Assembly (NCBI GenBank): GCA_026874595.1
Contig: CM049322.1
Coordinates: forward strand, 3,829,900 to 3,893,899
DNA length: 64,000 nucleotides
Origin: Sipunculus nudus
Lineage: Eukaryota; Annelida; Sipuncula; Golfingiida; Sipunculidae
Direction of reading: 5' to 3'
The translations under genes were made by a program, and so were the position numbers. Of this stretch, positions 25,791-37,243 are shown in pieces (the first letter of the stretch is position 1; every line of letters begins with the position of its first letter). The notes beneath the pieces are model-generated. The model was not told where the DNA came from. It searched no databases and worked only from the letters and a program-made list of their open reading frames with translations.

Positions 25791-25803
25791 ATTATTTAGA
25801 GTG

Positions 25804-26555
25804 TATCCTCAACGTATGAATTATAATGTAATAAACTGTGGATAAATTAATGATTCAAGTGCTAGGGAATAAAAAAAAGATGTATAAAAAAATGAAACTT
25901 AATAACGAATAACCGGGAAAAGAAATAGATAAAATGATCCTCTCGTGATATGTTACTGACACGGTTATTGAACTAGAACCCGTAGCTTACCGGCAGATGG
26001 CGCTGCCGCCAGGACTTTTCACTCCGAAATAATTTTCACATATTGTCGATTAATTTGTGCACCCGAGCGCAGGAAGTTGATCTGGAAAACACTGCTTGCC
26101 GGTCGGTGTAGTCCTCAGCCCACTTTAATCTGTATGCCGATGTTGGAGTATTTAACCTGTACAAGCAAAAACGTTACAGCAGTCTACACAACCGACCCCA
26201 GGTTGTATAGGTGTGACGTCTGAGCCCCGGTCGGTGTAGTCATCGGTCCCGCTTTGATCGGGCGGGGGGGGGGGGGGGGGGGGCTTTAAAGGATAGCGTT
26301 AATCGTCGTTCAGGTGATCGGCCAGACCTCGAGTACTACCGTCAGCAGGTGTTGATGTTGAGCGTAAGTTCGCTTTCGTTATTTTCTGACAAATTATATT
26401 GGCCAGATTAGATTTGTTTAAAGTTTGAGACTTTTGATTGATAAGAATCGCTGCCTACATCCAGTACTCTAACAGTAATTTCATTTTAAAAAATCAGTGC
26501 ATGTATATAGGTTCCCATAGTCAATTTATCCGCCAAGAGATGACAGCATGTTCTA
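25804..26555. repeat. 745-bp direct repeat, right copy
   Basis: It starts TATCCTCAAC directly after the right terminus of the CACTA-like element and ends GCATGTTCTA, after which similarity to the left copy stops. The 20-base G-tract (26264-26283) is at the homologous place. Differences from the left copy are scattered substitutions and small indels. Confidence 0.93.
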
Positions 26556-29004
26556 GGTCATGGCAGGTCAATTCAGTTATCCTGACAGCCACGCGTAACA
26601 TTGATTCCAGGGCAGGGCTGTTAAAAATAATATTGATGTGTTCTAAATGATAACTTTATCAAATCGATAGAAAATGTTAATACATATTGTCACAGGTATA
26701 TTTTAGGCTAGCTTCATTAATTTTGGTGAGTCCGTATCTGATAATGTCCGGAACTCGGCGGTAATCACGATTACTCCGCGTGCAGTTTCATGCCAAATTA
26801 TTTATCCGAACAAAAGGATTGTCCCCGATGAAATTGGCTAAACGACGCTCAACTTTATTTATCCTTTGAGGCATTAGGTTATCACAAATTATTATTCGGA
26901 ATTACGAAATGATTAATACGATTTCGAACAAAATTATGAACAGAGCCGAACACGTAGAGCATAGTACACAGTAATTATATACGGCGATAAACAGTCACTG
27001 TGTGTGTATCTCTGCTGTTAACATTGACGGTCGCCAAATCCATCATCATCACGGATCTCCTCCCTAGTCACGTGATACACATGTTTTCGTCACGAACAGT
27101 CGGGAATCATGCAAATGCGTTCAAAGGAGGATCATTCCAAATACTTTAACGAAATACTGAGATATTTTATCATATTTTTAGAGGGCCAGTTGCAGCGCTA
27201 TCTACAAACAACGCCGCTTAAGGTGCCCCTTAACCGAAATCTCGATTTCCACAGTCCCAGAGGGCTCGACAAAGCATTTGTAAAAATCCTAGGTCAGTCA
27301 GTATGTCATGATCTAGCTGTAGTACACTGCTTTACCACCAGGTGGCAGCACGGTAAAAAGCCTACGGTTAGGGGCTCTTTTGAATGGCTTAACTAAATTT
27401 TGATATGTGTTCCATGTATATCTCAACTTGTATCAACGTACAACTCGCCCTTGAAAAGCCCGTCCCGCAGAAACCCGGGCGAAGCCCCACTGACATGTCC
27501 AATGAAAGATCTGGTAACAGTGTTATTTTACGATGAAACTTAAAGACCTAGATTTGAATCTGCATCAATTATTTAATTATGGTATCCACCCATATAATCA
27601 TTCATAATTTCAAGTTTAGTTATTTCTGAAATATTACACTACGTTGATATTTGACGAAACTGTCACACATTTTTGTGAATAACTCATATTTCACGGAATA
27701 AAATTAAAACCTTGTTTTATGACAAAATAATATTCTTTTATTTATCAGTATTTGGTAGTGGGGGTAATATGTACACCCTCATTAAAAGTTGTCTACTCGG
27801 GACTACCAGCCATCACATTTCGGCTGGGCCGTTTCCATTCATCTGTATGCGTAGTCCGTACGCGTAGTCGGTATGCGTAGTCGGTATGCGTAGTCCGTAT
27901 CCGCACGCTACCGGGAGCAAGTTTTGCCCATTACGCATACCAATCACCTATAGTCAATTCATGTTCAACATAGCGTTTAGCCAATCAGGCCGTGCTGTAT
28001 GAACAATCTCTATTTCCACTGGTATAAATGTCATTTCTGATACCAGTCTTTCGTTAACCAAACATACTGGCATTTGGTAAAATTTTGTTGTTCTCTCTTT
28101 AATATCCACGTGTTTTTCAAATCAATAGAACCGCGTGTTAAATAATTATAATTGAGATCCTTTTTGAAAATATAAATATAATATAAATATTCAGACAATT
28201 TAACAAACAAACTTTTGTTGCTTATATTTGGAAATGCACTATTAATGTTTGGTGAAATGGCTTACAAAGAAAGAAAACCTTCAGCCATACCAGCACGGAG
28301 TACGGACTACGCATAGTCGCAAACGTACTTATGAAACGAACTTTGCGGATACGGACTACACATGTGGACTACGGATACGCACTACGCACTTATGGAAAAC
28401 CACATTTATACGACCTAATAAAAGTAATGATATTACTCTGTGGTAAAAGTGTAGTATTTGCAGAGTTGTATCAACGAAGGACATATTTTACAAAGACGAA
28501 ACCCTTAGGGCTATTCCAAAAATAAATCAATTATTAAAAAAAATAATTAATCGTTAATATATAATTGTATCCATAAATATTATTTTAATGTTTTAAACAA
28601 ACAAAGATACTATTGTATACTATTGCTTTAATTGGTTACAGATAAAAAGTTATAACCATCACGGTCAATGTCTGTTACGTTTAAGCTAAAATATATAACA
28701 ACCAACCATTGGGAGTGTTCAATTCCAGCTGGCATAATGGTTATAACAACCAGAGCTAAACAAACCATTCAATACAGTTTTGCATGTTCAAGGCCCTGTG
28801 ATCAGTGTCATTGACTCCCTTTGACTCTGGGCCCAAGTCAACTAGTCCTTGGAAAACCGCATAAATCCGGCCGATGTCCCGCTGACATTTAAAACAGAAG
28901 ATTGGATAATATATATGTATATCGGGAAAAAAACTGCGCTAACGGCATATATGCTTTTATTAAAAATATGATTGGGAATTATTGATAAAAAGGGCACATA
29001 ACTT
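26556..29004. other. Unassigned sequence with an inverted GTAGTCCGTA motif pair
   Basis: No gene was recognised. The frame at 27109-27396 has no family motif. Inverted motif groups at 27839-27910 and 28296-28396 are listed separately. Confidence 0.5.
27839..28396. repeat. Inverted clusters of GTAGTCCGTATGC motifs (possible MITE subtermini)
   Basis: Four tandem 14-bp-like motifs (ATGCGTAGTCCGTACGCG and variants) lie at 27847-27900. Their reverse complement (TACGGACTACGCAT, GCGGATACGGACTAC, CTACGGATACGCACTACGC) appears three to four times at 28300-28396. The opposed orientation suggests the two ends of a roughly 0.6-kb non-autonomous element, though exact termini and target duplication were not found. 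Confidence 0.55.
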
Positions 29005-29409
29005 TTTACTTTTAATATTTATGGTGGTGGCACTAAATCGTTGCCACGCAATTTCTGATCAGGTTACGCCTCATACCTGCCTGTTTCTGGTTTTGAGGTG
29101 AGGTAAACGCATGAGCACGTGGATGGGTGATCTGCCGGGTGCGTTGCAGTTAGGACAGAGACTGGGTCCGGATGTGATTTGCTGGTGCAAAGTGAGACGT
29201 CACAGCAAAATATAGAAATTACTTAAATCTATCAATACCTGTAGTTATTGTTCTTCCTTGGAAGTGTGGGGTGACATTGTGAGGAATACTAAGCTTTTAA
29301 CGAGATCTAGAATTTTGAGCCACAGTGGGTGTTCCTGTGACTGATGTCACTGCTGACTTCACAGTTCTCATACATGTGTCAATAGTTCTTTTACAATTAC
29401 ACAGCGATT
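29005..29409. repeat. Segmental duplication, copy 2, part 1
   Basis: It is homologous to 17816-18220: shared blocks include CACTAAATCGTTGCCACGCA, GTCACAGCAAAAT and ACATTGTGAG(A/G)AATACTAAGC. It ends where the 2.8-kb TIR element begins. Confidence 0.8.
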
Positions 29410-30084
29410 TAGTGTAGGGGCATATGTAACAAATTCGTCCTGAGTAATTTTTGTTTGTAAAAATGTGACACCCCATGCATTTTTGTTCTTCACCTTTCTA
29501 TGAAGCCTTAAAAATATGGTGCCAATTTTTTATTAAGTTTTGACATGTTTTTTTCAGCTTGTATTTAAATGCTATTTAAAATGTTAAATTAATCAACTTT
29601 GACCGAAACATCAACAAAGTAAGCAGGGACAAAAGGATAAGAAAGGTTCTTTTTATCATGTATTTATGTACTATACACACAAACTTAGTTCTCTGGTTTG
29701 GGATTGTCTAAAATTATTGTTTTGTTTATATTAAACGTACCTATTCACATACCAAGTATATTTACTAAACACATATAGTGTTAAATGCTTTATACATATA
29801 GCTTGGTCTTTTTCTCCTTAAAATACTATAGTATCTGCTAATATTTCATTCAAAACCGTTGGAGTACTCCTGTACACAAGTGCTTAGGTTAACGAGATCA
29901 GTGGTACAAATGTAAACATAGCGCGCACGCCACCTGGCGGCCAAACCACCCTACTTTACAAATCAAGATTTTTTTTTCAAGCATCCAAATATATATAATC
30001 AATCATACCGTGATGAGTGCAGCACGTTGCACGAAAGTACGTAGTAGTAAAAATGTCTGAAAAAAATTGATTCGTCTATTTTTA

Positions 30085-30087
<3 letters not shown>

Positions 30088-30150
<63 letters not shown>
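30088..30150. repeat. Compound (TA)n(GA)n microsatellite
   Basis: A TA run (30088-30120) passes directly into a GA run (30121-30150), inside the 2.8-kb TIR element. Confidence 0.97.
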
Positions 30151-30154
<4 letters not shown>

Positions 30155-31568
30155 ATGATGACTTCTGTGGCATTCATACACAATTGTATTTTCCTCCAAA
30201 ATCATTTCAAATAAAATATTATTTTAAAAGACACGTTTTAATATTTAATTTTAACATTTGCCAAATGAACATACAAATAATGATTTAATTATTCCTACTT
30301 TTTAACTATTTATTATTTAGGTGTACCTCGGAGAGATCATTAAGCAGTAAATTGGACGAGCAGTAAGAGACAAAAACTAAGTTCAGATTCTTTGAGAGTT
30401 AGTAATTTTAAAATTACTTGAAAATGTGCCACGTCAGAAAAAGTTGATGTACTTAAAAGGGAATTTATATGTGCTATTAAAACAACCTTAATGTTGACTT
30501 CCTCTATACCGATCCAATATTATAATCCAAACAATTTTGTTATTGTTTTATTATCTTTATAAATATTGTAATAAATTAATATGAGAAAAAATGCAAAAAC
30601 CTTAAATTACAATCAAGGCGTTTGTTTTTTGTATAAGACACATGTCATTTTGTTATCTTGTGCACTAAATCAAAATTGTTCTTGATCACGATTTAAGCGT
30701 AACTAGCATTAGTTAAGCAGGTATAAAATACTTTGTTTTTTTGTCAGGAGTTATATGGTATAAACATGATAAAAAATGGTCACCAATCAAAGATGTTCAT
30801 TCCGCCGCTGCATCTGACATACATTGCATTTAATGACAAACCAATCAGATTTGATAAAATATAAGAATAGTTCTATTCTTCATTCTTCATTTCAGAGTTT
30901 GCATTATATTCAGATTGTACAAGCTGGGTGCTCATGGTCTACAGATCACTATTTTCATAAAAAAAGAATGTTGCACCGGTGATCTTGTTCGGAAGGATGA
31001 AACGCCTATATTGCCATTGTGCCATCACTAGTCATTTAAGGATAATGAAAAAAAATACAAGAATTCAATTATAACAAGCATTTAACTTTACCATTGTTAT
31101 ATTTAAACGGTACCATTGATTTTACCATCGTTTCTGTTAAGATATGTCCGTTTTTGTTATTGTACTGGTATAACCTAAATTCTTCGGTTTCATAAATATA
31201 CAATTTTAAATTTGCCCACCTAACAAAATCGTTATAAAAGAAAACCTTTTTTTTTAAGATCCGATATTTAAGTTCAAGTTTGTTTCCTTCAACCGGACTT
31301 TTCTAAAACTTCTAAATTTTCTAAGGTCTCTTTGTTTTATTTCGTTTTCAAAACACATTCCCTTATGAATTCTTCAGCAAAACATGCATTTCATTAAATG
31401 TTAATGTCATTCTACTGTAAATGTATGTGAATATTTGTCTGCTGTAAACTACCTGATGAGCACAGCTTACAAAAGATTATCAATGAACAGTGAAATAGCT
31501 ACTCCACAGAAGGAATAATTGCTCCAAAATGATATGCTATTGCCCGTACAAAGCTAAGGTTATATGAT

Positions 31569-31584
31569 CATAATAATAATAATA

Positions 31585-31615
<31 letters not shown>
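31569..31615. repeat. (AAT)n/(ATT)n microsatellite with inverted halves
   Basis: AAT repeats are followed at once by ATT repeats, giving a self-complementary tract. Confidence 0.95.
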
Positions 31616-31619
<4 letters not shown>

Positions 31620-32223
31620 TATCATTATCTGGCACTAAATCCAGTCAAAGTTGTCCCTTTTTTCTGTTGTTTTTTCTGTACAAAAAATGTAAAAAAATAT
31701 GCCTGAAATAAGCAAGTGGTCCGCCATATGTACATTGCACAAACTACCCCAGGGCACTTGTTGTCTCTATATGATTTTTTAAATGAACTTATCAATGACA
31801 TTTTGTAGAACAATATACCGGTGGACATACAACAGCTGATTAATTTTCATAGTTATAGTCTGGGGGACCTTGATGCGGATCCATGCGTTGGGGGAGGTAT
31901 GCGCTCTACGGGTGCACTCTAATGATGGAATAAACGTCTTAACGCAGTCATTGTGTGTCTAGTCTAAGTTATTATGATGTAATATATGTTACTAATCATT
32001 CTGAGGTGTTTTGTTGCAAAATATCCCTCTGTATTAAATATTTATATATATTGGTCCTCAATTTTTGCTCTAAAATCAAATTTTACCTGAAAAAAATAAC
32101 AAAACCACCATAGAAAAATTGGAACCATATTTTTTTGTAAAGGTTAAGGTCTTAGGATCACAAAATGTGGGGTCTCCACTTTTTACAGCGAAATTTTACT
32201 CGGTGACATATGCCCCCACACTA

Positions 32224-32500
32224 AAATCTATATCTATAAAGTTTTAATTGTCAAGTGTGTTATATAATATTATAATGACATCCGCAATACATTTGCATGA
32301 CTTTGACATGGCGGGAACGATGCCAAGTGTATCCTGGGGGGGGGGGGGAGGGGCATTTTCCCCATATTTTCCTAAATCATCATCATACTTTTTCAACAGT
32401 CACGGCATGCAAAATAACCCCCGACCCCCCCCCCCCCCCCCCCCCCCCCGCCCCCGACCGCATGTGCTGTCATGTGAAATCACTCAAACATTACCTAAGG
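32224..32500. repeat. Segmental duplication, copy 2, part 2, with expanded G and C tracts
   Basis: It matches 18270-18440 (GCAAGTGTG/TCAAGTGTGTTATA, CATGGCGGGAA, GATGCCAAGTGT). The copy-1 stretch AAGGGGGCAG has become an interrupted run of more than 12 G here (from about 32337), and a 25-base C-tract follows at 32425-32449. Confidence 0.75.
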
Positions 32501-32502
32501 GC

Positions 32503-33138
32503 CGACTCGAAAATTCGAAACTGGTTTCGGTTCCGGGAAAACCGGTTCTGTGTGGTTTATCCTTGTATTTTTAAGTGGTCGGTTTCGGTTTGAATAGAAA
32601 ATATGATAACATCATAAATTATTTATTATTAATTAAATAAAATAATGAAGTTTTTCTCAAACGTTAGAGATCCATGCCTGGGCACTTTGAGACCAAGTGA
32701 GAGCATTATTGATTGTGATTGCAAATATATATTCAATTATGATGAAAATAGACGTCTCTGCGTCTTATAACATGTCAACGTGTCAGACGACATGGACGTA
32801 CAGGATACGTGCCGCTCATCTTAAGCTATACATGGTTATAGTTAGGTATATTGAATTCAAAACACTTCCGAAAGAATGTTTATATCTCAGTCATTGCTTA
32901 TTTAACTCTAACAGGTATCCACAGTATCAGTTAATAAAATAATAAAAAAAAGTGCACTTCTTTGGCCCACCTCCGCCATCTTGCCAGTAAAATTATCGAG
33001 TGGACGGGGTTTTTTTCGCGAAACCGAAACCATCTCCGGGGATAGTTTCGCAGTTTCGCCAAAACCAGTTTCGGTAGTTTTTTGTGAACGGTTTCCCTGA
33101 AGTGGCCGAAATCGAAACCAGTTTCGAATTTTCGAGTG
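32503..33138. mobile_element. Short TIR element (MITE-like), about 0.64 kb
   Basis: The left end reads CGACTCGAAAATTCGAAACT and the reverse complement of the right end reads CACTCGAAAATTCGAAACT; both continue GGTTTCGRTT. More GTTTCGG-type motifs lie inside. It is absent from the copy-1 segment. No clean target duplication was found, so the superfamily is open. Confidence 0.7.
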
Positions 33139-33581
33139 CTCCATAATTAATTCTTAGTCAGTCACAGCCTGTATAAAACGACATACATATAAATCTACGG
33201 TTTTGTTCACAACACAAAATCCCCAGATATAATGAAGTATTCAGGTGTTTTTAATTATGTTGATAATCGATATCATATATAATGTATTCAATGAATTTTA
33301 AGGAACTAGTTTGGAATGTTGAGATATGGGTTTAGTCAGTTTTAAGGCGGGCCTGAATGAGGATACAGGTGTTGGCGGAAGTATATGCGCTATGTGAGTG
33401 CTTTCTACATCCTTTTGTATTTGGTTAGATTTATTTGATATCAGCTCTCCTATGTCACCGTAATGATAGCCACATCTGCTTGTTTTCTCTTATTTTTCTC
33501 ATTAACTATAAATGGCTGTGAAAAAAAATGTTGTCCTCCTCTTTTGATTAATTTTTAGCCCGACTTTCCCCGAAAAGTAAC
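33139..33581. repeat. Segmental duplication, copy 2, part 3, plus a private insertion
   Basis: CAGTCACAGCCTGTA matches 18674-18688, and TTTATTTGATATC through TTTTCTCATTAACTA matches 18710-18785. About 230 bp between them (33175-33405) has no counterpart in copy 1. Confidence 0.65.
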
Positions 33582-33996
33582 AAGGTGTGTTGTTGAAGAT
33601 ACATACTGACAACAAGGTGAATTGTTGAAGATACATACTGACAACAAGGTGTGTTGTTGAAGATACATACTGAAAACAAGGTGTGTTGATGAAGATACAT
33701 ACTGACAACAAGGTGTGTTGATGAAGATACATACTGACAACAAGGTGTGTTGTTGAAGATACATACTGACAACAAGGTGTGTTGATGAAGATACATACTG
33801 AGAACAAGGTGAATTGTTGAAGATACATACTGACAACAAGGTGTGTTGTTGAAGACACATACTGACAACAAGGTGTGTTGTTGAAAACCCATACTGACAA
33901 CAAGGTGTGTTGTTGAAGATACATACTGACAACAAGGTGTGTTGTTGAAATTACATACTGACAACAAGGTGTGTTGTTGAAGACTAATACTGATAA
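33582..33996. repeat. 32-bp minisatellite, 13 copies
   Basis: The unit AAGGTGTGTTGTTGAAGATA plus CATACTGACAAC repeats with period 32 (33582 to 33614). Copies vary at GTT/GAT and GTG/GAA. The minus-strand frames through it are only the repeat translated in three phases. Homology to copy 1 resumes after it (AACGGTGACATAACAA against AACGGTGGCACATGAG). Confidence 0.97.
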
Positions 33997-35110
33997 CGGT
34001 GACATAACAATGGAAACATTTGTATATATGTCATATAGGACTGTGCATTTTGCCATTAAAATTACAATGTATATTAAGATTCAGTACTACTTGCTATCTT
34101 CATACAGGACTCCGTGTTATGCACATAAAAAAATCCATTATGTCCATTAAGAATTAACTGTTTTGCTGTGTTGGGCAAATTCATCATTATTTCTTTTCTA
34201 ATTAATAACATTAGCTGAGCCCATTAATGGCTATCCGATTATATCCATTAATATTACTGCGGTTTAGCCATTTAGAATTCTCCAAAGCCTTCTAAGATCA
34301 GGATGTCTTTAATTTCCTCCCTGACAGCTCAGCTTTACTGCCTGTTATAGCCGATCAGAATTAATCCCAAACATGGGTATTATTTAGCCCTCTCTGTTTT
34401 CTCTATATAATAAGTATGTCCATGATTGTCGCCCCTGTTCGTGCGTGCGTCTGTGTTTGTTCACATCATAACTCACACAATCATGAACGGAATCTCATAT
34501 TTTTTCCGGGCATTTCGACGATCGGACAAAGAAAAAACAGTTAGATTTTTGGTGTGGACCCAGGACATGATCCGCATGAATGATCGTCATCAAGGAATAT
34601 TCACAAAGTAAAAGTCACTTATGCACTCACACAAGGCGGAGGCTAGCATTTCTTTGATTGCAAATTTCTAATTAATTGCTACTTCTCTTATGCTCATAAT
34701 TGTTAACTTCCTTAATTTCATACACAACACCACTTGCATTGCACACCATCCACGGACAAACGAAAATACAATTAAACAAGAATACGGATATATAACAAAG
34801 TTAAATTTAATCAGACATCCAGACTGATGTATTGCAACACAAAAATCAGTATTCGTAGATATATATTTATTTGAATGTAAGCCACATTGCTAAGTGGTGT
34901 GATAGATGTAATCATCAGGATATTAGCGGGAAGAACTTTGTTACACCTACATATATTAAGTTTACATTATAAATTACCTCATACTAAGTATTTCTAGAGG
35001 GTTAAGTCCCCTTACAATGATCACACAAATAAAACAGACTGGTGTTCATTTTTCTTAATTAAGATTCCTTAATTTGCTCAGATTGCTTAGTTCCAAAACG
35101 TCCCAATATG
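33997..35110. other. Unassigned A+T-rich sequence
   Basis: The short frame at 34426-34611 has no recognisable motif, and the region otherwise shows no repeat structure apart from the tail of the segmental duplication near its left end. Confidence 0.5.
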
Positions 35111-36400
35111 TGAGGAAGATACACTGTGAGGCTGATACACTGTGAGGCTGATACACTGTGAGGCATATACACTGTGAGGCTGATACACTGTGAGGCTGAT
35201 ACACTGTGAGGCTGATGCACTGTGAAGCTGATACACTGTGAGACATTTACACTCTGAGGCTGATACACTGTGCGGTTTATACACTTTCAGTCTAATACAC
35301 TGTGAGGCTAATAAAATGTGAGGCTGATACACTGTGAGGCTTAAAACTGTGAGACAGATGCACTGTGAGGCTGATACACTGTGAGCCTGATACACTGAGG
35401 CTGATACACTATGAGGCTGATACACTGTGAGGCTTATACACTTTCAGTCTGATACACTGTGAAGCTAATAAACTGTGAGGCTCATACACTGTGAGGCTGA
35501 CACATTTTCAGTTTGATACACTGTGAAGCTGATAAACTGTGAGGCTGATACACTGTAAGGCAGATACACTGTGAGGCTGATACACTTTCAGTCTAAAACA
35601 CTGTGAGGCTAATAAAATGTGATTCTGATACACTGTGAGGCTTAAAACTGTGAGACAGATACACTGTGAGGCTGATACACTGTGAGCCTGATACACTGAG
35701 GCTGATATACTATGAGGCTGATACACTGTGAGGCTTATACATTTTCAGTCTGATACACTGTGAAGCTAATAAACTGTGAGGCTGATACACTGTGAGGCTG
35801 ACACATTTTCAGTTTGATACACTGTGAAGCTGATAAACTGTGAGGCTGATACACTGTGAGGCAGATACACTGTGAGGCTGATACACTGTGAGGCTGATAC
35901 ACTAAGGTTGATACACTGTGTGGCAGATACACTTTCAGTTTGATACACTGTGAAGCTGATAAACTGAGGCAGATACACTGTGAGACAGATACACTGTGAG
36001 GCTGATACACTGTGAGCCTGATACACTGAGGCTGATACACTATGAGGCTGATACACTGTGAGGCTTATACATTTTCAGTCTGATACACTGTGAAGCTAAT
36101 AAACTGTGAGGCTGATACACTGTGAGGCTGACACATTTTCAGTTTGATACACTGTGAAGCTGATTAACTGTGAGGCTGATACACTGTGAGGCTGATACAC
36201 TGTGAGGCTGATACACTAAGGTTGATACACTGTGAGGCAGATACACCATGAGGCTGATACACGGCGAGGGTGATACACTAAAGCAAATACAATCTTAGGC
36301 TGATCCACTGTGAGGCTGATACACAGTGAGGCTGATACACTATGGGGCTGATACACTGTGAGGTTGATACATTGTGAGGCTGATACTGTGAAGTCGATAC
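35111..36400. repeat. 16-bp minisatellite, about 80 copies, with ~300-330-bp higher-order blocks
   Basis: CTGATACACTGTGAGG repeats with variants (CTAATAAACTGTGAAG, CACATTTTCAGTTTGA, CTTAAAACTGTGAGAC). The variant order recurs: ATGAGGCTGATAC followed by GGCTTATAC occurs at 35411, 35712 and 36042. Minus-strand frames are the repeat translated and are not genes. Confidence 0.96.
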
Positions 36401-36523
36401 ACGGGACGATTATGTGGGAGGATCATTTATTTATTTTTACAAGAACATTGTATGTGTCTTAGATAATTTCTACGTTTGGACATTTTGAAACTTGTGCCGG
36501 GGGGGGGGGGGGGGTACTGGTTC

Positions 36524-36555
<32 letters not shown>

Positions 36556-37053
36556 CATGGAAATAATCAAGAACAGTATGAAATATTATACTTCTGATCT
36601 TGCATTGCCGAAAATGATGGGGCGGGGGAGGTTTAGACAATGAGTGATCTCGGATAAATGCTATTATATTCAGTCGCAAAAACATTATAAGAAAATAAAT
36701 TGTAAATATATATACAAATGTATATGGTAATTTCAAGTCACTAAATAAACAAAAAAGACATCATTTTCTCAAGGCCCCCCCCCCCCCCCCCCACGTGAGT
36801 CCACCGCTCACTGCATCAACAACTTGTACTTTTCCCGGGAGCCGCACGTGCATGAACCCAGTGACCCCGAGATCTGTCAGCCGACGATAGTGAGGACAGA
36901 ATGAATTACAAAATAAATACATTAAAAAGAAGTCATTCTGGTTCAGTGATATCAACAACCAAGTTCACAATGTATACAATAAAAATGACACTTCAGAGGA
37001 CAGATGTTCGTGGTACAGCGAGGATCCTTGTAAACTCTTTGGTCCAGTGTTGT
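36401..37053. other. Sequence downstream of the NACHT gene, with G, TA and C tracts
   Basis: It contains a 16-base G-tract (36499-36514), an AT run (36526-36552) and an 18-base C-tract (36775-36792). No coding evidence was found. It lies 3' of the minus-strand NACHT exon. Confidence 0.6.
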
Positions 37054-37059
37054 TTTATT
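37054..37059 (-). terminator. Candidate polyadenylation signal of the NACHT gene
   Basis: AATAAA on the minus strand, 185 bp after the stop codon at 37244-37246. The position suits a 3' UTR end, but no cleavage-site evidence exists. Confidence 0.35.
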
Positions 37060-37243
37060 TTTGTCAGAACCAGTGAAGTGTCCGGGCCGCTGTAGCTCCA
37101 CGGAGGTCATCAGGTACAGACGACCTGAACGTAAACATCAGACTGGTCTTGTTTATGTCAGGATTATTACTGTTACCGGGATTTATCATGGATTACGATT
37201 TGAACAGTTCTGTCATGGCGGTCTGAGGTAAGTTAAAGTGTTG

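Larger units (their letters stand above)
19649..25803. mobile_element. CACTA/EnSpm-like DNA element, 6.16 kb, between TA dinucleotides
   Basis: The left end reads CACTGTAAATAA. The reverse complement of the right end reads CACTCTAAATAA, so 11 of 12 terminal bases match, with looser similarity inside (GAGACATGTCTCA against TAGACACGTCTCA). Clusters of AAGACRC/GTGTCTT motifs follow just inside both ends in opposite overall orientation, as the subterminal arrays of CACTA-type elements do. TA flanks both sides. No transposase core was recognised. The interior holds a possible first exon, a possible terminal coding exon, several interspersed repeats and microsatellites, so it may be a decayed or gene-carrying copy. 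Superfamily is inferred from termini only. Confidence 0.6.
29410..32223. mobile_element. Non-coding TIR DNA element, 2.8 kb
   Basis: The left end reads TTTAGTGTAGGGGCATATGT. The right end in reverse complement reads TTTAGTGTGGGGGCATATGT. Further in, similarity persists (AATGTGACACCCCATGCATT against AGTGGAGACCCCACATTTTG), so the inverted repeats extend imperfectly for about 100 bp. It interrupts the segmental duplication whose uninterrupted form is at 18220-18240, which independently marks it as an insertion. No transposase frame is present. TA/GA and ATT microsatellites lie inside. Confidence 0.75.

Noticed and set aside
18904-26555. LTR retrotransposon with 745-bp LTRs
   Set aside because: Repeats do not begin TG or end CA, there is no gag-pol or primer-binding site inside, and the inner edges coincide with CACTA-like termini. 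The outer flanks show no short target duplication.
27109-27396. 95-codon plus-strand frame
   Set aside because: No family motif, no clear splice signals, ordinary length for chance in this composition.
32248-32593. Proline/glycine-rich frames of about 100 codons
   Set aside because: They run through the expanded G and C tracts of the segmental duplication; the paralogue has no such frame.
33502-34056. Minus-strand frames of 126-184 codons resembling a repeat protein
   Set aside because: They are the 32-bp minisatellite translated in three phases, overlapping each other on the same strand.
35055-36056. Minus-strand frames rich in QPHSVSASQC
   Set aside because: Translation of the 16-bp minisatellite; no start context, splice signals or unique sequence.
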